NCBI GenBank assembly: GCA_002315595.1 | Contig: DCHG01000001.1 | Span: forward strand, 1-43,880 | Direction: 5' to 3' | Origin: Clostridiales bacterium UBA1758 | Lineage (GTDB): Bacteria; Bacillota; Clostridia; Oscillospirales; UBA1758 | Length of the DNA stretch: 43,880 bases | Shown: positions 15,834 to 24,821 of the stretch, one piece after another | How the letters are laid out: each line of letters starts with the position of its first letter | How positions within the stretch are numbered: position 1 is the first letter of the stretch | Made by a program: the position numbers and the translations under genes | Notes under the pieces: model-generated | Told to the model about the DNA's origin: nothing | What the model saw: the letters and a program-made list of their open reading frames with translations, nothing else | Database searches by the model: none

Positions 15834-17039
15834 ATGGATCCTCTGAAAATCAAAATGTTCGTTCAAGAGGCGGAGCGTCTTTTGTTCACGGGCCATATCG
15901 TACCGTTTCGTGATACGGATCGGAAGGTCATTCGAATTTCCGACTGGTATGCGCTCTCTTGTTTGGAACACGCCTTTGATGCGGTGCTTTTCGCCGAACT
16001 CTACCCCGATCAAAAGCAAATTTCGGTCGATACGATGCTCAATTATCTTGACAATCAGCGTGAGGACGGGAAACTGCCGTGCGCGATGTCAAATGATGAG
16101 AACATCAATTTCTATCGCAATATCCATGAATGTGTGTCCTTCGGCTCGCTCTGTTGGGATGTTTACGGCATAACGGGGGACGAAGCGTTTTTGAAAAAGG
16201 CATACGACGGCGTGGCAAAATGGGATGCGTATTTGCGCGCCAACCGTATGACACGCCGTGAAGGACTTGTCGAGATGTTTTGCGGTTTTGATACGGGACA
16301 CGACCAAAGTGCCCGATTGGATGGAATGGCATGGCCGGAAGGCTATTTGATCGACGGAAAATACGCCGAAGCCGAGTGCCGTCCGCAGGACGATGAGGTT
16401 TCGCCGATTATCGCCGTGGATATGAGCGCAAATCTTTTCGGAAACGATATCGCATTGTCAAAAATGGCGGAAGCCCTTGGAAATACGAAAGAAGCAAAAA
16501 TATGGCGCGAAAAGGCGGATATGATCAAAAAACGCCTTTTTGAACTTTGCTACGATGCGGAAGACGACTTTTTCTACGATGTTGACCGCAACGGAAACAA
16601 GCGAAAATACAAATCCTGCACGATCTTTCATCTCTTTTTCGAAGGAGTGCTTGATCCGAAGGAAGATGCCGATTTGATCCAAAGAATGTTTGAAAGGCAT
16701 ATCCACAATCCCCACGAATTTTGGATGAACTATCCGTTTCCGTCGATGGCGGCGAACGATCCGGGATTTCAAAAACGAAGCGGCATGAATTGCTGGGGGT
16801 ATTTCACCTCCGGCATCACCGAAATTCGTTGTATCCGTTGGATGGATCAGTATGGGTGGAGTGCGGAATTTGACGAACTTTGCCGAAGATTTTTGGACGG
16901 ATGGACGAAAAATTACGACCATTTCAAATTCGGTCAGGAACTTGATCCGATTACGGGTGAAAACTCAATTGCGTCGGAAGATTATTCTCCGACGGTCTTG
17001 ATGTATATTTACGCCACGAGGCGATTAAAAATGATATAA
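15834..17039 (+). CDS. Six-hairpin (alpha/alpha-toroid) glycosidase-like protein, GH63/MGH1-like, paralogue 1
   Basis: A 401-residue protein with repeated helical hairpins and acidic, aromatic-rich loops typical of (alpha/alpha)6 glycosidases: RISDWYALSCLEHAFDA, VEMFCGFDTGHDQS, RPQDDEVSPIIAVDMSANLFGNDIAL, FYDVDRNGNK, NPHEFWMNYPFPSMAANDPGF and GQELDPITGE. The ANLFGND...FEGVL layout resembles the MGH1-like/GH63 group. No signal peptide. AGEG-type acids cannot be assigned without a structure, so substrate and activity are open. GGGGGTGG lies 5 nt before ATG. It is a tandem paralogue of the next gene, 14 nt downstream. Confidence 0.8.
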   Translation: MDPLKIKMFVQEAERLLFTGHIVPFRDTDRKVIRISDWYALSCLEHAFDAVLFAELYPDQKQISVDTMLNYLDNQREDGKLPCAMSNDENINFYRNIHECVSFGSLCWDVYGITGDEAFLKKAYDGVAKWDAYLRANRMTRREGLVEMFCGFDTGHDQSARLDGMAWPEGYLIDGKYAEAECRPQDDEVSPIIAVDMSANLFGNDIALSKMAEALGNTKEAKIWREKADMIKKRLFELCYDAEDDFFYDVDRNGNKRKYKSCTIFHLFFEGVLDPKEDADLIQRMFERHIHNPHEFWMNYPFPSMAANDPGFQKRSGMNCWGYFTSGITEIRCIRWMDQYGWSAEFDELCRRFLDGWTKNYDHFKFGQELDPITGENSIASEDYSPTVLMYIYATRRLKMI

Positions 17040-17053
17040 AAGGGGAAACTACC

Positions 17054-18295
17054 ATGCTGAATGTCAATGAAGTTTCAAAGGTTTACCGCGAAGGCGAAAA
17101 GATGCTTTTTAACGAGCATTATATTCCATTCCGCAATACCGACCGCCATGTCGTGAGAATTTCGGATTGGTATTCCGTGTCTGTGCTGGAACATTTGTAT
17201 GATGCGATCATGATGGCAAAACTTTACCCCGAATATAAGCAGGTCGCCGAGGATACGGCACGCATATATTTTGATAATCAACGGCCAAACGGACAGTATC
17301 CGTATGCGTTCGTCAACGAATATCATCCCGAAAAGACGGATGCGGAGTTGGCAAAATACGACCATATTCAGGAATGTGTGTCGATCGGCCCGCTTTGCAT
17401 GGAAATCTATAATATCATCGGCAGTAAGGAATTTTTGAAGGACGCGTATGAGTCGATCTCCAAATGGGATGGCTACATCCGCAGTCATCGCATGACACTC
17501 GGCAAAGGACTTGTCGAAATGTTCTGCGGCTTTGATACCGGCCATGATCAAAGCCACCGCCTTGACGGTATGGCATATGACGGCGATATTAAGGACGGCA
17601 AGATCATTGTTGAGGCGCAGGAACCGCGTCCGCAGGACGATGAAGTCTCGCCTATCATTGCGGCGGATATGAGCGCCAACCTTTTCGGAAATGATATGGC
17701 GCTTGCGGAAATGGCGGACCTACTCGGAAAGCCCGCAGAAGCGGCGGAGTGGAGAAGAAAAGCGGCGGAGATCAAGGCAAAACTGTTTGAGATCTGCTTT
17801 GACGAAGAAGACGCGTTTTTCTATGATGTCGACCGCAACGGCAATAAGAGAAAAATCAAATCATGCACGATCTTCCACTTCTTCTTCGAGGGCGTACTTG
17901 ACCGTGAAAACGACGCCGCACTTATTAAAAAAATGTATGAAATGCACATCCACAACCCCGAGGAATTTTGGACACCGTACCCGTTCCCGGCTGTCGCGGC
18001 AAACGATCCGGGATTTGACAAAAAAGACGGCATGAACAGTTGGAGTTACTATGTCGAAGCGACCACTGTTCTCCGTTGCACGCGTTGGATGGATTGGTAC
18101 GGCTTCGGTCGTGATTTCGACCATGTTTGCGAAAAATATGTCGAAGGTTGGACGAGATGCTTTGATAAGTTCAAACTTGCACAAGAACTTGATCCGATCA
18201 CGGGCGAATATACGCTTGCATCGGAATCATACTCTGCGGGAATTTTGGCGTATCTTTACGCGGTCAGACGACTTGGAATCGTCGATTCATTGTAA
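17054..18295 (+). CDS. Six-hairpin glycosidase-like protein, paralogue 2
   Basis: This 413-residue protein aligns along its whole length with the upstream gene product. The shared blocks are VEMFCGFDTGHDQS, RPQDDEVSPIIAADMSANLFGND, FYDVDRNGNKRKIKSCTIFH, PYPFPAVAANDPGFDKKDGMN and AQELDPITGEYTLASESYSAG. The main differences are a short insertion after YAFVNEYHPEKTD and one after the DGMAY motif. The pair arose by tandem duplication and has diverged substantially, so the two may act on different linkages. AAAAGGGGA lies upstream of ATG. ligA begins 21 nt after the stop. Confidence 0.8.
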   Translation: MLNVNEVSKVYREGEKMLFNEHYIPFRNTDRHVVRISDWYSVSVLEHLYDAIMMAKLYPEYKQVAEDTARIYFDNQRPNGQYPYAFVNEYHPEKTDAELAKYDHIQECVSIGPLCMEIYNIIGSKEFLKDAYESISKWDGYIRSHRMTLGKGLVEMFCGFDTGHDQSHRLDGMAYDGDIKDGKIIVEAQEPRPQDDEVSPIIAADMSANLFGNDMALAEMADLLGKPAEAAEWRRKAAEIKAKLFEICFDEEDAFFYDVDRNGNKRKIKSCTIFHFFFEGVLDRENDAALIKKMYEMHIHNPEEFWTPYPFPAVAANDPGFDKKDGMNSWSYYVEATTVLRCTRWMDWYGFGRDFDHVCEKYVEGWTRCFDKFKLAQELDPITGEYTLASESYSAGILAYLYAVRRLGIVDSL

Positions 18296-18316
18296 TTTCG
18301 ATTTATAAGGTGTTTC

Positions 18317-20311
18317 ATGGACATTTTGAAAAATGCCGCCACTGAGGAGGCACGTGAACTTCGCGCACAGTTAGAATATCATAATAAAAAATATTATGAA
18401 GAAGATGCGCCGGAAATAGACGATTTTGCCTATGATGCGTTGTCACGCCGTCTGCGGGAAATCGAGGAACAATATCCCGAATTAAAGGAAAATTCCCCGA
18501 CGCTAAGAGTCGGTGGCGCACCGTCGAACGGCTTTGCATCCGTGCGGCATGAGGTGGCGATGCAGAGTTTGCAGGATGTATTTTCATTTGAGGAGGTCGA
18601 CGATTTTGACCGTCGTGTACGGGAATCTGCCGCCGAGGTCGAATATGTCACCGAATACAAAATTGACGGCCTTTCTTGCGCGGTCGAATATGTCGACGGC
18701 GAATTGATCCGTGGCGTGACGCGCGGTGACGGCTTGGTCGGTGAAGATGTGACGGCGAATGTCATGACGATCCGTTCTTTGCCGAAACACCTTGAAAACG
18801 CACCGCACCGTTTGATCGTCCGCGGTGAGATCTATATGTCAAAGTCTGTGTTTGACGAATTGAACCGTGAAAGGGAACTCAATGATGAGCCACTTCTCGC
18901 AAATCCGCGCAATGCGGCGGCAGGTTCGATCCGTCAACTTGATCCGAAGGTCGCGGCATCCCGAAAACTTGACATCATTATTTTCAATGTTCAATTGTCG
19001 GAAGGTAAAGATTTCCGAACCCACAGTGAATCGCTTGAATATCTTGCGAGTCTCGGCTTTACGGTTAGCCCGGAATTTCGTGTGTTTGACCGTATTGAGG
19101 ACTGTGAAAAACGGATTCTCGAAATGGGTGAAAACCGTGAAAATCTATCCTTTGGCATTGACGGGGCGGTTATTAAATTAAATTCTCTCGCTGAACGCGG
19201 AAAACTCGGCAGTACGGTCAAGTTCCCGCGATGGGCGGCGGCATACAAATATCCGCCGGAAAAGAAACCGACGAAACTTCTCGATATTGTCATCACCGTC
19301 GGAAGAACGGGCGTGCTTGTCCCGAACGCCGTATTGGAGCCTGTTCGCTTGGCGGGCGTGACCGTGTCGCGTGCGACACTTCACAACCGTGATTTTATTC
19401 GATCGAAGGATATTCGCATTGGTGATACGGTACTTGTGCAGAAAGCGGGCGACATCATTCCGGAAATTTTGGGCGTGGATCTTTCAAAACGCCCGGAAAA
19501 TGCGACAGCCTTCGAAATGCCGAAATTCTGTCCCGCATGCGGTGAGCCCGTGTTTGTCGATGAGGATGAAGCGGCAATCCGTTGTCAATCGGCGGAGTGT
19601 CCGGCACAACTTTTACGGTCGGTCGTTCATTTTGCATCGCGTGATGCGATGGATATCGACGGGCTCGGTCCCGCAATCGTTGAAATGCTTGTCGATGAAG
19701 GCATGATCAAAGACGTTGCCGATTTATATTCCGTCAAAGTGGATGAATTGGTCAAACTTGACCGTTTTGCGGAAAAGTCCGCAAACAATCTGGTCGTTTC
19801 GATCTCTGCAAGCAGGGAACGCGGGCTTGCCCGTGTGCTTTATGCGATGGGGATCCGTAATGTCGGTCAAAAAGCGGCAAAGGTTCTGGCGCAGCATTTC
19901 GGTACGATGGACGCACTTGCTACGGCAACGGTTGAGGATCTGACCGATATTCGAGATGTTGGTGCGATCACGGCGGAAACGATCGTCGAGTGGTTTTCCA
20001 TTGAAAAAAACCGCGAATTACTGCATCGCCTTGCTGAGGTTGGCGTCGACCTGCACGAAGAAAATCATACGATCGACGATCGTTTTGCGGGTAAAACCTT
20101 TGTTTTGACCGGCACATTGTCGAAATACACCCGTGCGGAAGCGGGCGAATTGATCGAACGATTCGGTGGAAAGGTCAGCGGGAGTGTTTCGAAAAAAACG
20201 GATTTCGTGCTTGCCGGTGAAGATGCAGGCTCGAAACTCCACAAAGCGACGGAACTCGGCGTCAAGATCATCAGCGAGGATGATTTTGAAAAAATGATCC
20301 AAGCCGATTAA
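18317..20311 (+). CDS. ligA: NAD+-dependent DNA ligase LigA
   Basis: A 664-residue ligase with the full bacterial architecture. The adenylated lysine is Lys115 in YKIDGLSCAVEY, after a Ia domain with YYEEDAPEIDDFAYDALSRRL. Nucleotide-binding motifs include GDGLVGEDVT, LANPRNAAAGSIRQLD, FGIDGAVIK and AYKYPPE. The four-cysteine zinc site is Cys405, 408, 423 and 428. Helix-hairpin-helix repeats follow and a BRCT domain ends the protein (about 590-664, FAGKTFVLTGTLSKYTR). It seals nicks in replication and repair and is normally essential. It sits inside a run of carbohydrate and transporter genes with gaps of 21 and 13 nt. Confidence 0.97.
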   Translation: MDILKNAATEEARELRAQLEYHNKKYYEEDAPEIDDFAYDALSRRLREIEEQYPELKENSPTLRVGGAPSNGFASVRHEVAMQSLQDVFSFEEVDDFDRRVRESAAEVEYVTEYKIDGLSCAVEYVDGELIRGVTRGDGLVGEDVTANVMTIRSLPKHLENAPHRLIVRGEIYMSKSVFDELNRERELNDEPLLANPRNAAAGSIRQLDPKVAASRKLDIIIFNVQLSEGKDFRTHSESLEYLASLGFTVSPEFRVFDRIEDCEKRILEMGENRENLSFGIDGAVIKLNSLAERGKLGSTVKFPRWAAAYKYPPEKKPTKLLDIVITVGRTGVLVPNAVLEPVRLAGVTVSRATLHNRDFIRSKDIRIGDTVLVQKAGDIIPEILGVDLSKRPENATAFEMPKFCPACGEPVFVDEDEAAIRCQSAECPAQLLRSVVHFASRDAMDIDGLGPAIVEMLVDEGMIKDVADLYSVKVDELVKLDRFAEKSANNLVVSISASRERGLARVLYAMGIRNVGQKAAKVLAQHFGTMDALATATVEDLTDIRDVGAITAETIVEWFSIEKNRELLHRLAEVGVDLHEENHTIDDRFAGKTFVLTGTLSKYTRAEAGELIERFGGKVSGSVSKKTDFVLAGEDAGSKLHKATELGVKIISEDDFEKMIQAD

Positions 20312-20324
20312 GGAGTATTCGATC

Positions 20325-21221
20325 ATGGGGTATTTGTTTTTGGCGGTGGCACTTGCGTCTGGATTGATCAAGGGGTATTGCGGCAAGCGTACCAGCGGCG
20401 CGGTAAAAGGCATAGCCGATGCAATGGTCATCAACACCTTGCGTATGATTCTTTGTATTGTCATCGGATCGGGCTTTGTTTTTGCAAAGACGGGTGGCTT
20501 TTCTGCGTTGAAAATTGACACGACTTCGATGTTGATTTGCTTCATCAGCGGGCTTTCGGTGTCGGTTTTTGTTGTTTCATGGATTGTTGCGGTACGTCAA
20601 AGCGCATATATGCTTCTCGATGTGTTCTTGATGCTCGGCGTTATCCTTCCGTTGACACTCGGAAATTTGCTATTCGATGAAAAAATCCGCCTAATTCAGT
20701 TGATCGGGTTCGGCTTATTGCTGATTGCGACATTTGTGATGTGTTCGTACAACAATAGCGTGAAGGCCAAACTCACGCCCAAAACAGTCGGACTTTTGAT
20801 CATCACAGGAATCGGGAACGGAATGTGCAGTTTTTCGCAGAAATGGTTTGTAAAAACCGTCGAAAACGGTAATATATCCGTTTTTAACTTCTATACATAT
20901 CTTTTTAGTGCGATCCTTTTGCTCGCGTTTCTTGTTGTTTTGACAAAGGGAAGACTCTTTAAAAAAGAGACCGTTGAGCCGCTGAAAAGAAGCGGATGGT
21001 ACATCGTTGTCATGTCGGTCTGTCTGTTTCTCAATTCTTTCTTCATGACAAAGGCTGCGACAATGCTTGATTCGATGCAAACATATCCGTTGAGTCAGGG
21101 GGGCGGACTGATCCTCAGCACACTGATGAGCGGACTTGTTTTCAAAGAAAAGATCACGGGAAAATGTATCGTCGGTATCGTCATCACGTTTTCGGCACTT
21201 TTGATGATCAATTTGCTATGA
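20325..21221 (+). CDS. DMT/EamA-like membrane transporter
   Basis: A 298-residue hydrophobic protein with about ten transmembrane helices in two halves, as in drug/metabolite transporters. The end of the second half (TYPLSQGGGLILSTLMSGLVFKEKITGKCIVGIVIT) has the helix-9/10 pattern of EamA and small-multidrug-like proteins, with the Glu-containing FKEKIT loop. No signature fixes the substrate. It lies 13 nt after ligA and 16 nt before the beta-helix gene, so it could move a sugar or metabolite for the neighbouring enzymes; this is inference. Confidence 0.8.
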   Translation: MGYLFLAVALASGLIKGYCGKRTSGAVKGIADAMVINTLRMILCIVIGSGFVFAKTGGFSALKIDTTSMLICFISGLSVSVFVVSWIVAVRQSAYMLLDVFLMLGVILPLTLGNLLFDEKIRLIQLIGFGLLLIATFVMCSYNNSVKAKLTPKTVGLLIITGIGNGMCSFSQKWFVKTVENGNISVFNFYTYLFSAILLLAFLVVLTKGRLFKKETVEPLKRSGWYIVVMSVCLFLNSFFMTKAATMLDSMQTYPLSQGGGLILSTLMSGLVFKEKITGKCIVGIVITFSALLMINLL

Positions 21222-21237
21222 ATGAAGGAAAAATCAA

Positions 21238-22848
21238 ATGAATCGTATCGTTATTACCGCAGGAAAATTTGATGAGGATCAGTCACTTCGATTGAATAAA
21301 ATACTTTCGGAAATGCCGGATCACACCATTGTTGAGTTTCAAAAAGGTTGTTATTTTTTGAAATCCGCATTGATTTTAGAGGGGAAAAGGGATATTTCTT
21401 TTATCGGAAACGCGTCTGTTTTGATGCCGCATTATGACCGTGAGGACTACGGCGACAACTGTTCCGATGTTTTCCATGTCGATAGGTGCGAGGATCTTTG
21501 TTTTCGTGATTTTTCGATTGAAACATCCGCACAACCGAATGTCAGCGGCATTGTCAAATTCGTCAATGACGAGTATGCCGATGTTGAACTTGATCCGACG
21601 ATCCCGTTTTCGGGCAATGAAAAGTACATTCAGGGCATCACCTATAATGATTTCGGTACTCCAACGTACAAGGTCTGGCTGAACACGCCGAATGATCCGA
21701 ATCGACGCGCCATGGTTGGACGCGAGATTCCTTGTACGGCGCCCATGGTGCTTTCTACACCGCATGAAAAGATCGGCGACCATCTTGTCCGTTGTTATTC
21801 ATCGGAATTTGACGGATTGCGGGCGGGCGAAAAAGTTTGTATTCGCCATTCCTATTACGGTCCAGTCGCATTTTTGATGAAAAACACATCTCGTGTAAAT
21901 TTCACTGATATTCGCGTCCATAGTTTCGGCGGTATGCTTTTCTGCCTTTTGCCGAGATGTGCGGATTTTACCTTTGAACGATTGATCGTTGAGCCGAAGG
22001 ATGACAGTCATCAGTATTATTCGTCCAATGCGGACGGAATTCACACAACGGGCTTGATGGGAAAACTTGTTATGCGCGATTGTGTTTTCCGCAATCTCGG
22101 CGACGACATCATCAATATTCATACGCAGGCGATGAATGTTTGCGAGCGTGACGGTAATCACATTAAGATCCACTACAACAAACCGCTTGGAAAAGTTGCC
22201 CAGACATGGGCGGTACCCGGCGATCAACTTCGTGTTTACGATCCGACGAATTTTGCACGAAAGACCGAAATTACGGTCAAGGACTTCCACGACGGCATTG
22301 TTATCTTTGATGGGGACACGGACGTAAAAGTGGGGGATTTGGTCACGAATTCGGCGTATTTCCCCGAGGTTAATATCGAAAACTGTGTTTCATACAATAT
22401 GCGCGACCGTTCTTTTGTGGTGCAGGCGGCGAGTAAACTGACCGTTCGTGGTTGTAAATTCTATCATGCGACTGCCGCCGCAATTTACCTTTCGGTTGCC
22501 TTTCAGCGTTGGTTGGAGGCGGGCCCCGTGGAAAATGTGGAATTTACGGACAACTACATTGAAGGTTGTGGCGTTTGGACGACAAACCCCTATGCGGCGG
22601 TAAATGTTTGGGCGCGAATCGAGGATCACACGGGTATGCCGGTCGGATCAAGTGATGGAATTCCGTACCTTCACCGCAATATCAACATCCGTGGCAATCA
22701 ATTCGTCAATATTCCCGCTAGATGTATTCATATGTCGCTGGTCGACGGTGGCTCGGTCGAAGACAATCTTTTTATTGATTGTGCGCCGGATCCGATCCAT
22801 ATCGAAAACTGCCGTGAAATCAAGGAAAGAAATAATCAAAGCATATAA
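21238..22848 (+). CDS. Right-handed beta-helix protein, GH110-like (possible alpha-1,3-galactosidase)
   Basis: A 536-residue parallel beta-helix protein without a signal peptide. The strongest clue is NADGIHTTGLMGKLVMRDCV (264-283) followed by NLGDDIINIH (286-295): one Asp (266) and a DD pair (289, 290) 23 residues later, the arrangement I know from GH110 enzymes, which cleave terminal alpha-1,3-galactose as in blood-group B structures. The N-terminus (VEFQKGCYFLKSAL) and later coils (VNIENCVSYNMRDRSFVVQAASKLTVRG) also fit that fold. Known GH110 enzymes are usually secreted; this one is not, so it may act on imported oligosaccharides. Two GH27 genes in the window fit alpha-galactoside use. 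A different beta-helix glycosidase cannot be excluded. Confidence 0.65.
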   Translation: MNRIVITAGKFDEDQSLRLNKILSEMPDHTIVEFQKGCYFLKSALILEGKRDISFIGNASVLMPHYDREDYGDNCSDVFHVDRCEDLCFRDFSIETSAQPNVSGIVKFVNDEYADVELDPTIPFSGNEKYIQGITYNDFGTPTYKVWLNTPNDPNRRAMVGREIPCTAPMVLSTPHEKIGDHLVRCYSSEFDGLRAGEKVCIRHSYYGPVAFLMKNTSRVNFTDIRVHSFGGMLFCLLPRCADFTFERLIVEPKDDSHQYYSSNADGIHTTGLMGKLVMRDCVFRNLGDDIINIHTQAMNVCERDGNHIKIHYNKPLGKVAQTWAVPGDQLRVYDPTNFARKTEITVKDFHDGIVIFDGDTDVKVGDLVTNSAYFPEVNIENCVSYNMRDRSFVVQAASKLTVRGCKFYHATAAAIYLSVAFQRWLEAGPVENVEFTDNYIEGCGVWTTNPYAAVNVWARIEDHTGMPVGSSDGIPYLHRNINIRGNQFVNIPARCIHMSLVDGGSVEDNLFIDCAPDPIHIENCREIKERNNQSI

Positions 22849-22860
22849 CTTGTGAAATAA

Positions 22861-22897
22861 AAAAACCGCTGTTAAGTATGGCTTAACAGCGGTTTTT
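22861..22897. terminator. Bidirectional terminator between convergent operons
   Basis: A perfect 16-bp stem (22861-22876 with 22882-22897), A5 at one end and T5 at the other, TATGG loop. It serves the beta-helix gene on the plus strand and radC on the minus strand. Confidence 0.92.
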
Positions 22898-22921
22898 GCG
22901 TTTGTACGAATGTTGTGTGGG

Positions 22922-23587
22922 TTAAAGTTTCGATGTTTCGCGGATGGATGTATAGGCACCGCCCGCAAACACAAAATGATCCAATAAACGGATATTTAAG
23001 GTCGAAAGGAGTTTTGCGAGTTCTTGCGTCATGATCAGGTCTTCGCTTGACGGCAACGGCGTTCCGTTCGGGTGATTGTGTGCGATCACGATGGAATCCG
23101 CCCCGACATGAAGCGAGATTTCAACGATTTTGCGTGTGTCGATCGAAACACTCGTCGTATTGCCGGTGGAAACTTCTTCACAACAAAGAATTTTCATCTT
23201 CGGAGAAAGGCAGAGAAGATATATTTTTTCAACCGTTGCATCGAAAAAATACGGACGCATGAAGTCAGAAAGTTGCTCTTTTGAGATGAATTCGACACCT
23301 TTGACCTCACGGCTGATTTGGTAACGCTTGCAAATTTGCGGAATGAGTTTGATCAGCGTTGCAGTGTTTTCACCGATGCCGTTCACAGACATCAATGCGT
23401 CGATCGGTGCGTCGAAAACATTCGAAAACGATCCGAATTTTTCGATCAATGCGTGGCCGATCGGGTTGGTATCACGCCGTGGAACGGAAAAAAACAACAA
23501 TAATTCAAGAATCGTATGATCCTCAAAATGATCTAAATCTTCGTTCAAAAAACGTTCTTTGAGATGTTTTCTGTGACCTTCAGCCAT
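22922..23587 (-). CDS. radC: RadC-family JAB/MPN-domain protein
   Basis: A 221-residue protein with an N-terminal helix-hairpin-helix-like region (SVNGIGENTATLIKLIPQI) and a C-terminal JAMM metal site: AHNHPNGTPLPSSEDL carries the HxH, Ser and Asp ligands, and the strand before it (LHVGADSIVI) is typical. RadC-type proteins were named for DNA repair but their true role is unsettled. The C-terminus FVFAGGAYTSIRE differs from the usual DHIIIG...FS ending. The start is ATG 23587, with AGAGGA about 8 nt upstream; a TTG 6 nt further out is in frame. It is the last gene of a minus-strand operon. Confidence 0.88.
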   Translation of the reverse strand: MAEGHRKHLKERFLNEDLDHFEDHTILELLLFFSVPRRDTNPIGHALIEKFGSFSNVFDAPIDALMSVNGIGENTATLIKLIPQICKRYQISREVKGVEFISKEQLSDFMRPYFFDATVEKIYLLCLSPKMKILCCEEVSTGNTTSVSIDTRKIVEISLHVGADSIVIAHNHPNGTPLPSSEDLIMTQELAKLLSTLNIRLLDHFVFAGGAYTSIRETSKL

Positions 23588-23607
23588 GATCAAGATTCCT
23601 CTGATGA

Positions 23608-24789
23608 TTACTGCTTATTCTTATGCGCGTTGACAAGGGACTGGATCTTGATACCGGGGTTGAGAAGCGGGCTGATGGAGCCGTCGTGGTTGAGGGTATC
23701 GACGATGAGGGAAAGATAACGGGACATATCGACATCGAGATACCACGGACGCTCAAGAAGTTCGGGACGACGATAAGAGAGATTTGTACAAAGAACTTTG
23801 TCGATCAGTCCGTCTGCGTAGTATTTGTCAAAGGCTTCAAGTCCTTCGGTGAACAGCCCGAAGGTTGCGGCGAGGAAGATACGGCCGGCTTTGCGAGCCT
23901 TCAATTCACGGGCAATGTCAAGCATACTATCGCCGGAGGAAAGCATATCGTCGACGACGATGATGTCCTTACCTTCAACGGATTCGCCGAGATATTCGTG
24001 GCTGACGATCGGGTTGCGACCGTTGACGACTCTCGTGTAGTCGCGTCGTTTGTAGAACATACCGACATTGACGCCGAGCATACTGGAAAAGTAAAGGCAA
24101 CGGCTCATGGCGCCTTCGTCCGGGGAGATGATGATCATCTTGTCACGGTCAATTTCGATGTTGTCGCAGGAATTGACAAGAGCCTTGATCATCTGATAGG
24201 TGGGCATCAGGTTTTCAAAACCGATCAGCGGAACGGCATTGGCAACACGGTTATCATGTGCGTCAAAGGTGATGATGTTATCCACACCGATTGCCGCAAG
24301 TTCCTGCAACGCCATGGCGCAGTCGAGAGATTCACGTGCAGAACGCTTATGCTGACGGCTTTCATAAAGGAATGGCATAACGACGGTGATTCTGCGAGCC
24401 TTGCCGCCGATGGAGGCAATGACGCGTTTCAAATCCTGGTAGTGGTCGTCCGGGCTCATGTGGGATTCCATACCAAATGCTTTATAGGTGCAACTGAAAT
24501 TGATGACGTCGACAACGATATAAATATCGTAGCCGCGAACGGTGTCGCGCATGATGCCCTTTCCTTCGCCGGAAGCAAAGCGAGGGGTATCGCAGTCGAT
24601 CAGATAGGTATCGCGAAGAAAACCGGGGTACTGAGCCATATCAGGGTCGCTGAGAAGATAACGTTCGCGTTCGGCGTGGATCGCTTGGTCGATCATGTTG
24701 CCGAGTTCTTTGCTACCTTTGGTGGCGATGATACCGAGGGGGCCTACGGGAATCAGTCTGGTCTGCTGGTCGTTGATCGTTCTCTCCAT
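23608..24789 (-). CDS. prs: Ribose-phosphate pyrophosphokinase (PRPP synthetase), divergent long form
   Basis: A 393-residue protein with two phosphoribosyltransferase-like domains. The PRPP-binding loop is IVVDDMLSSGDSMLDIA, and upstream are VMPFLYESRQHKRSARESLD and ITFDAHDNRVANAVP, matching the YARQD...and MDLHA regions of Prs in position but not in exact sequence. Usual Prs proteins have about 315 residues; this one has a longer N-terminus and C-terminus. It should make PRPP from ribose 5-phosphate and ATP. Start ATG 24789 has GCGGAGG 9 nt upstream; the frame extends further but would swallow that site. Its position after metK suggests a link to nucleotide and methyl metabolism. Confidence 0.82.
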   Translation of the reverse strand: MERTINDQQTRLIPVGPLGIIATKGSKELGNMIDQAIHAERERYLLSDPDMAQYPGFLRDTYLIDCDTPRFASGEGKGIMRDTVRGYDIYIVVDVINFSCTYKAFGMESHMSPDDHYQDLKRVIASIGGKARRITVVMPFLYESRQHKRSARESLDCAMALQELAAIGVDNIITFDAHDNRVANAVPLIGFENLMPTYQMIKALVNSCDNIEIDRDKMIIISPDEGAMSRCLYFSSMLGVNVGMFYKRRDYTRVVNGRNPIVSHEYLGESVEGKDIIVVDDMLSSGDSMLDIARELKARKAGRIFLAATFGLFTEGLEAFDKYYADGLIDKVLCTNLSYRRPELLERPWYLDVDMSRYLSLIVDTLNHDGSISPLLNPGIKIQSLVNAHKNKQ

Positions 24790-24821
24790 TTTGAAGAACC
24801 TCCGCAAATTTAGTTTTATTT

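Noticed and set aside
23623..24813. Plus-strand ORF of 396 codons covering the whole prs gene in antisense
   Set aside because: The minus-strand frame encodes a recognisable PRPP synthetase. Similar long antisense frames occur over ahcY, metK and the LTA-synthase-family gene and are best explained by codon bias.
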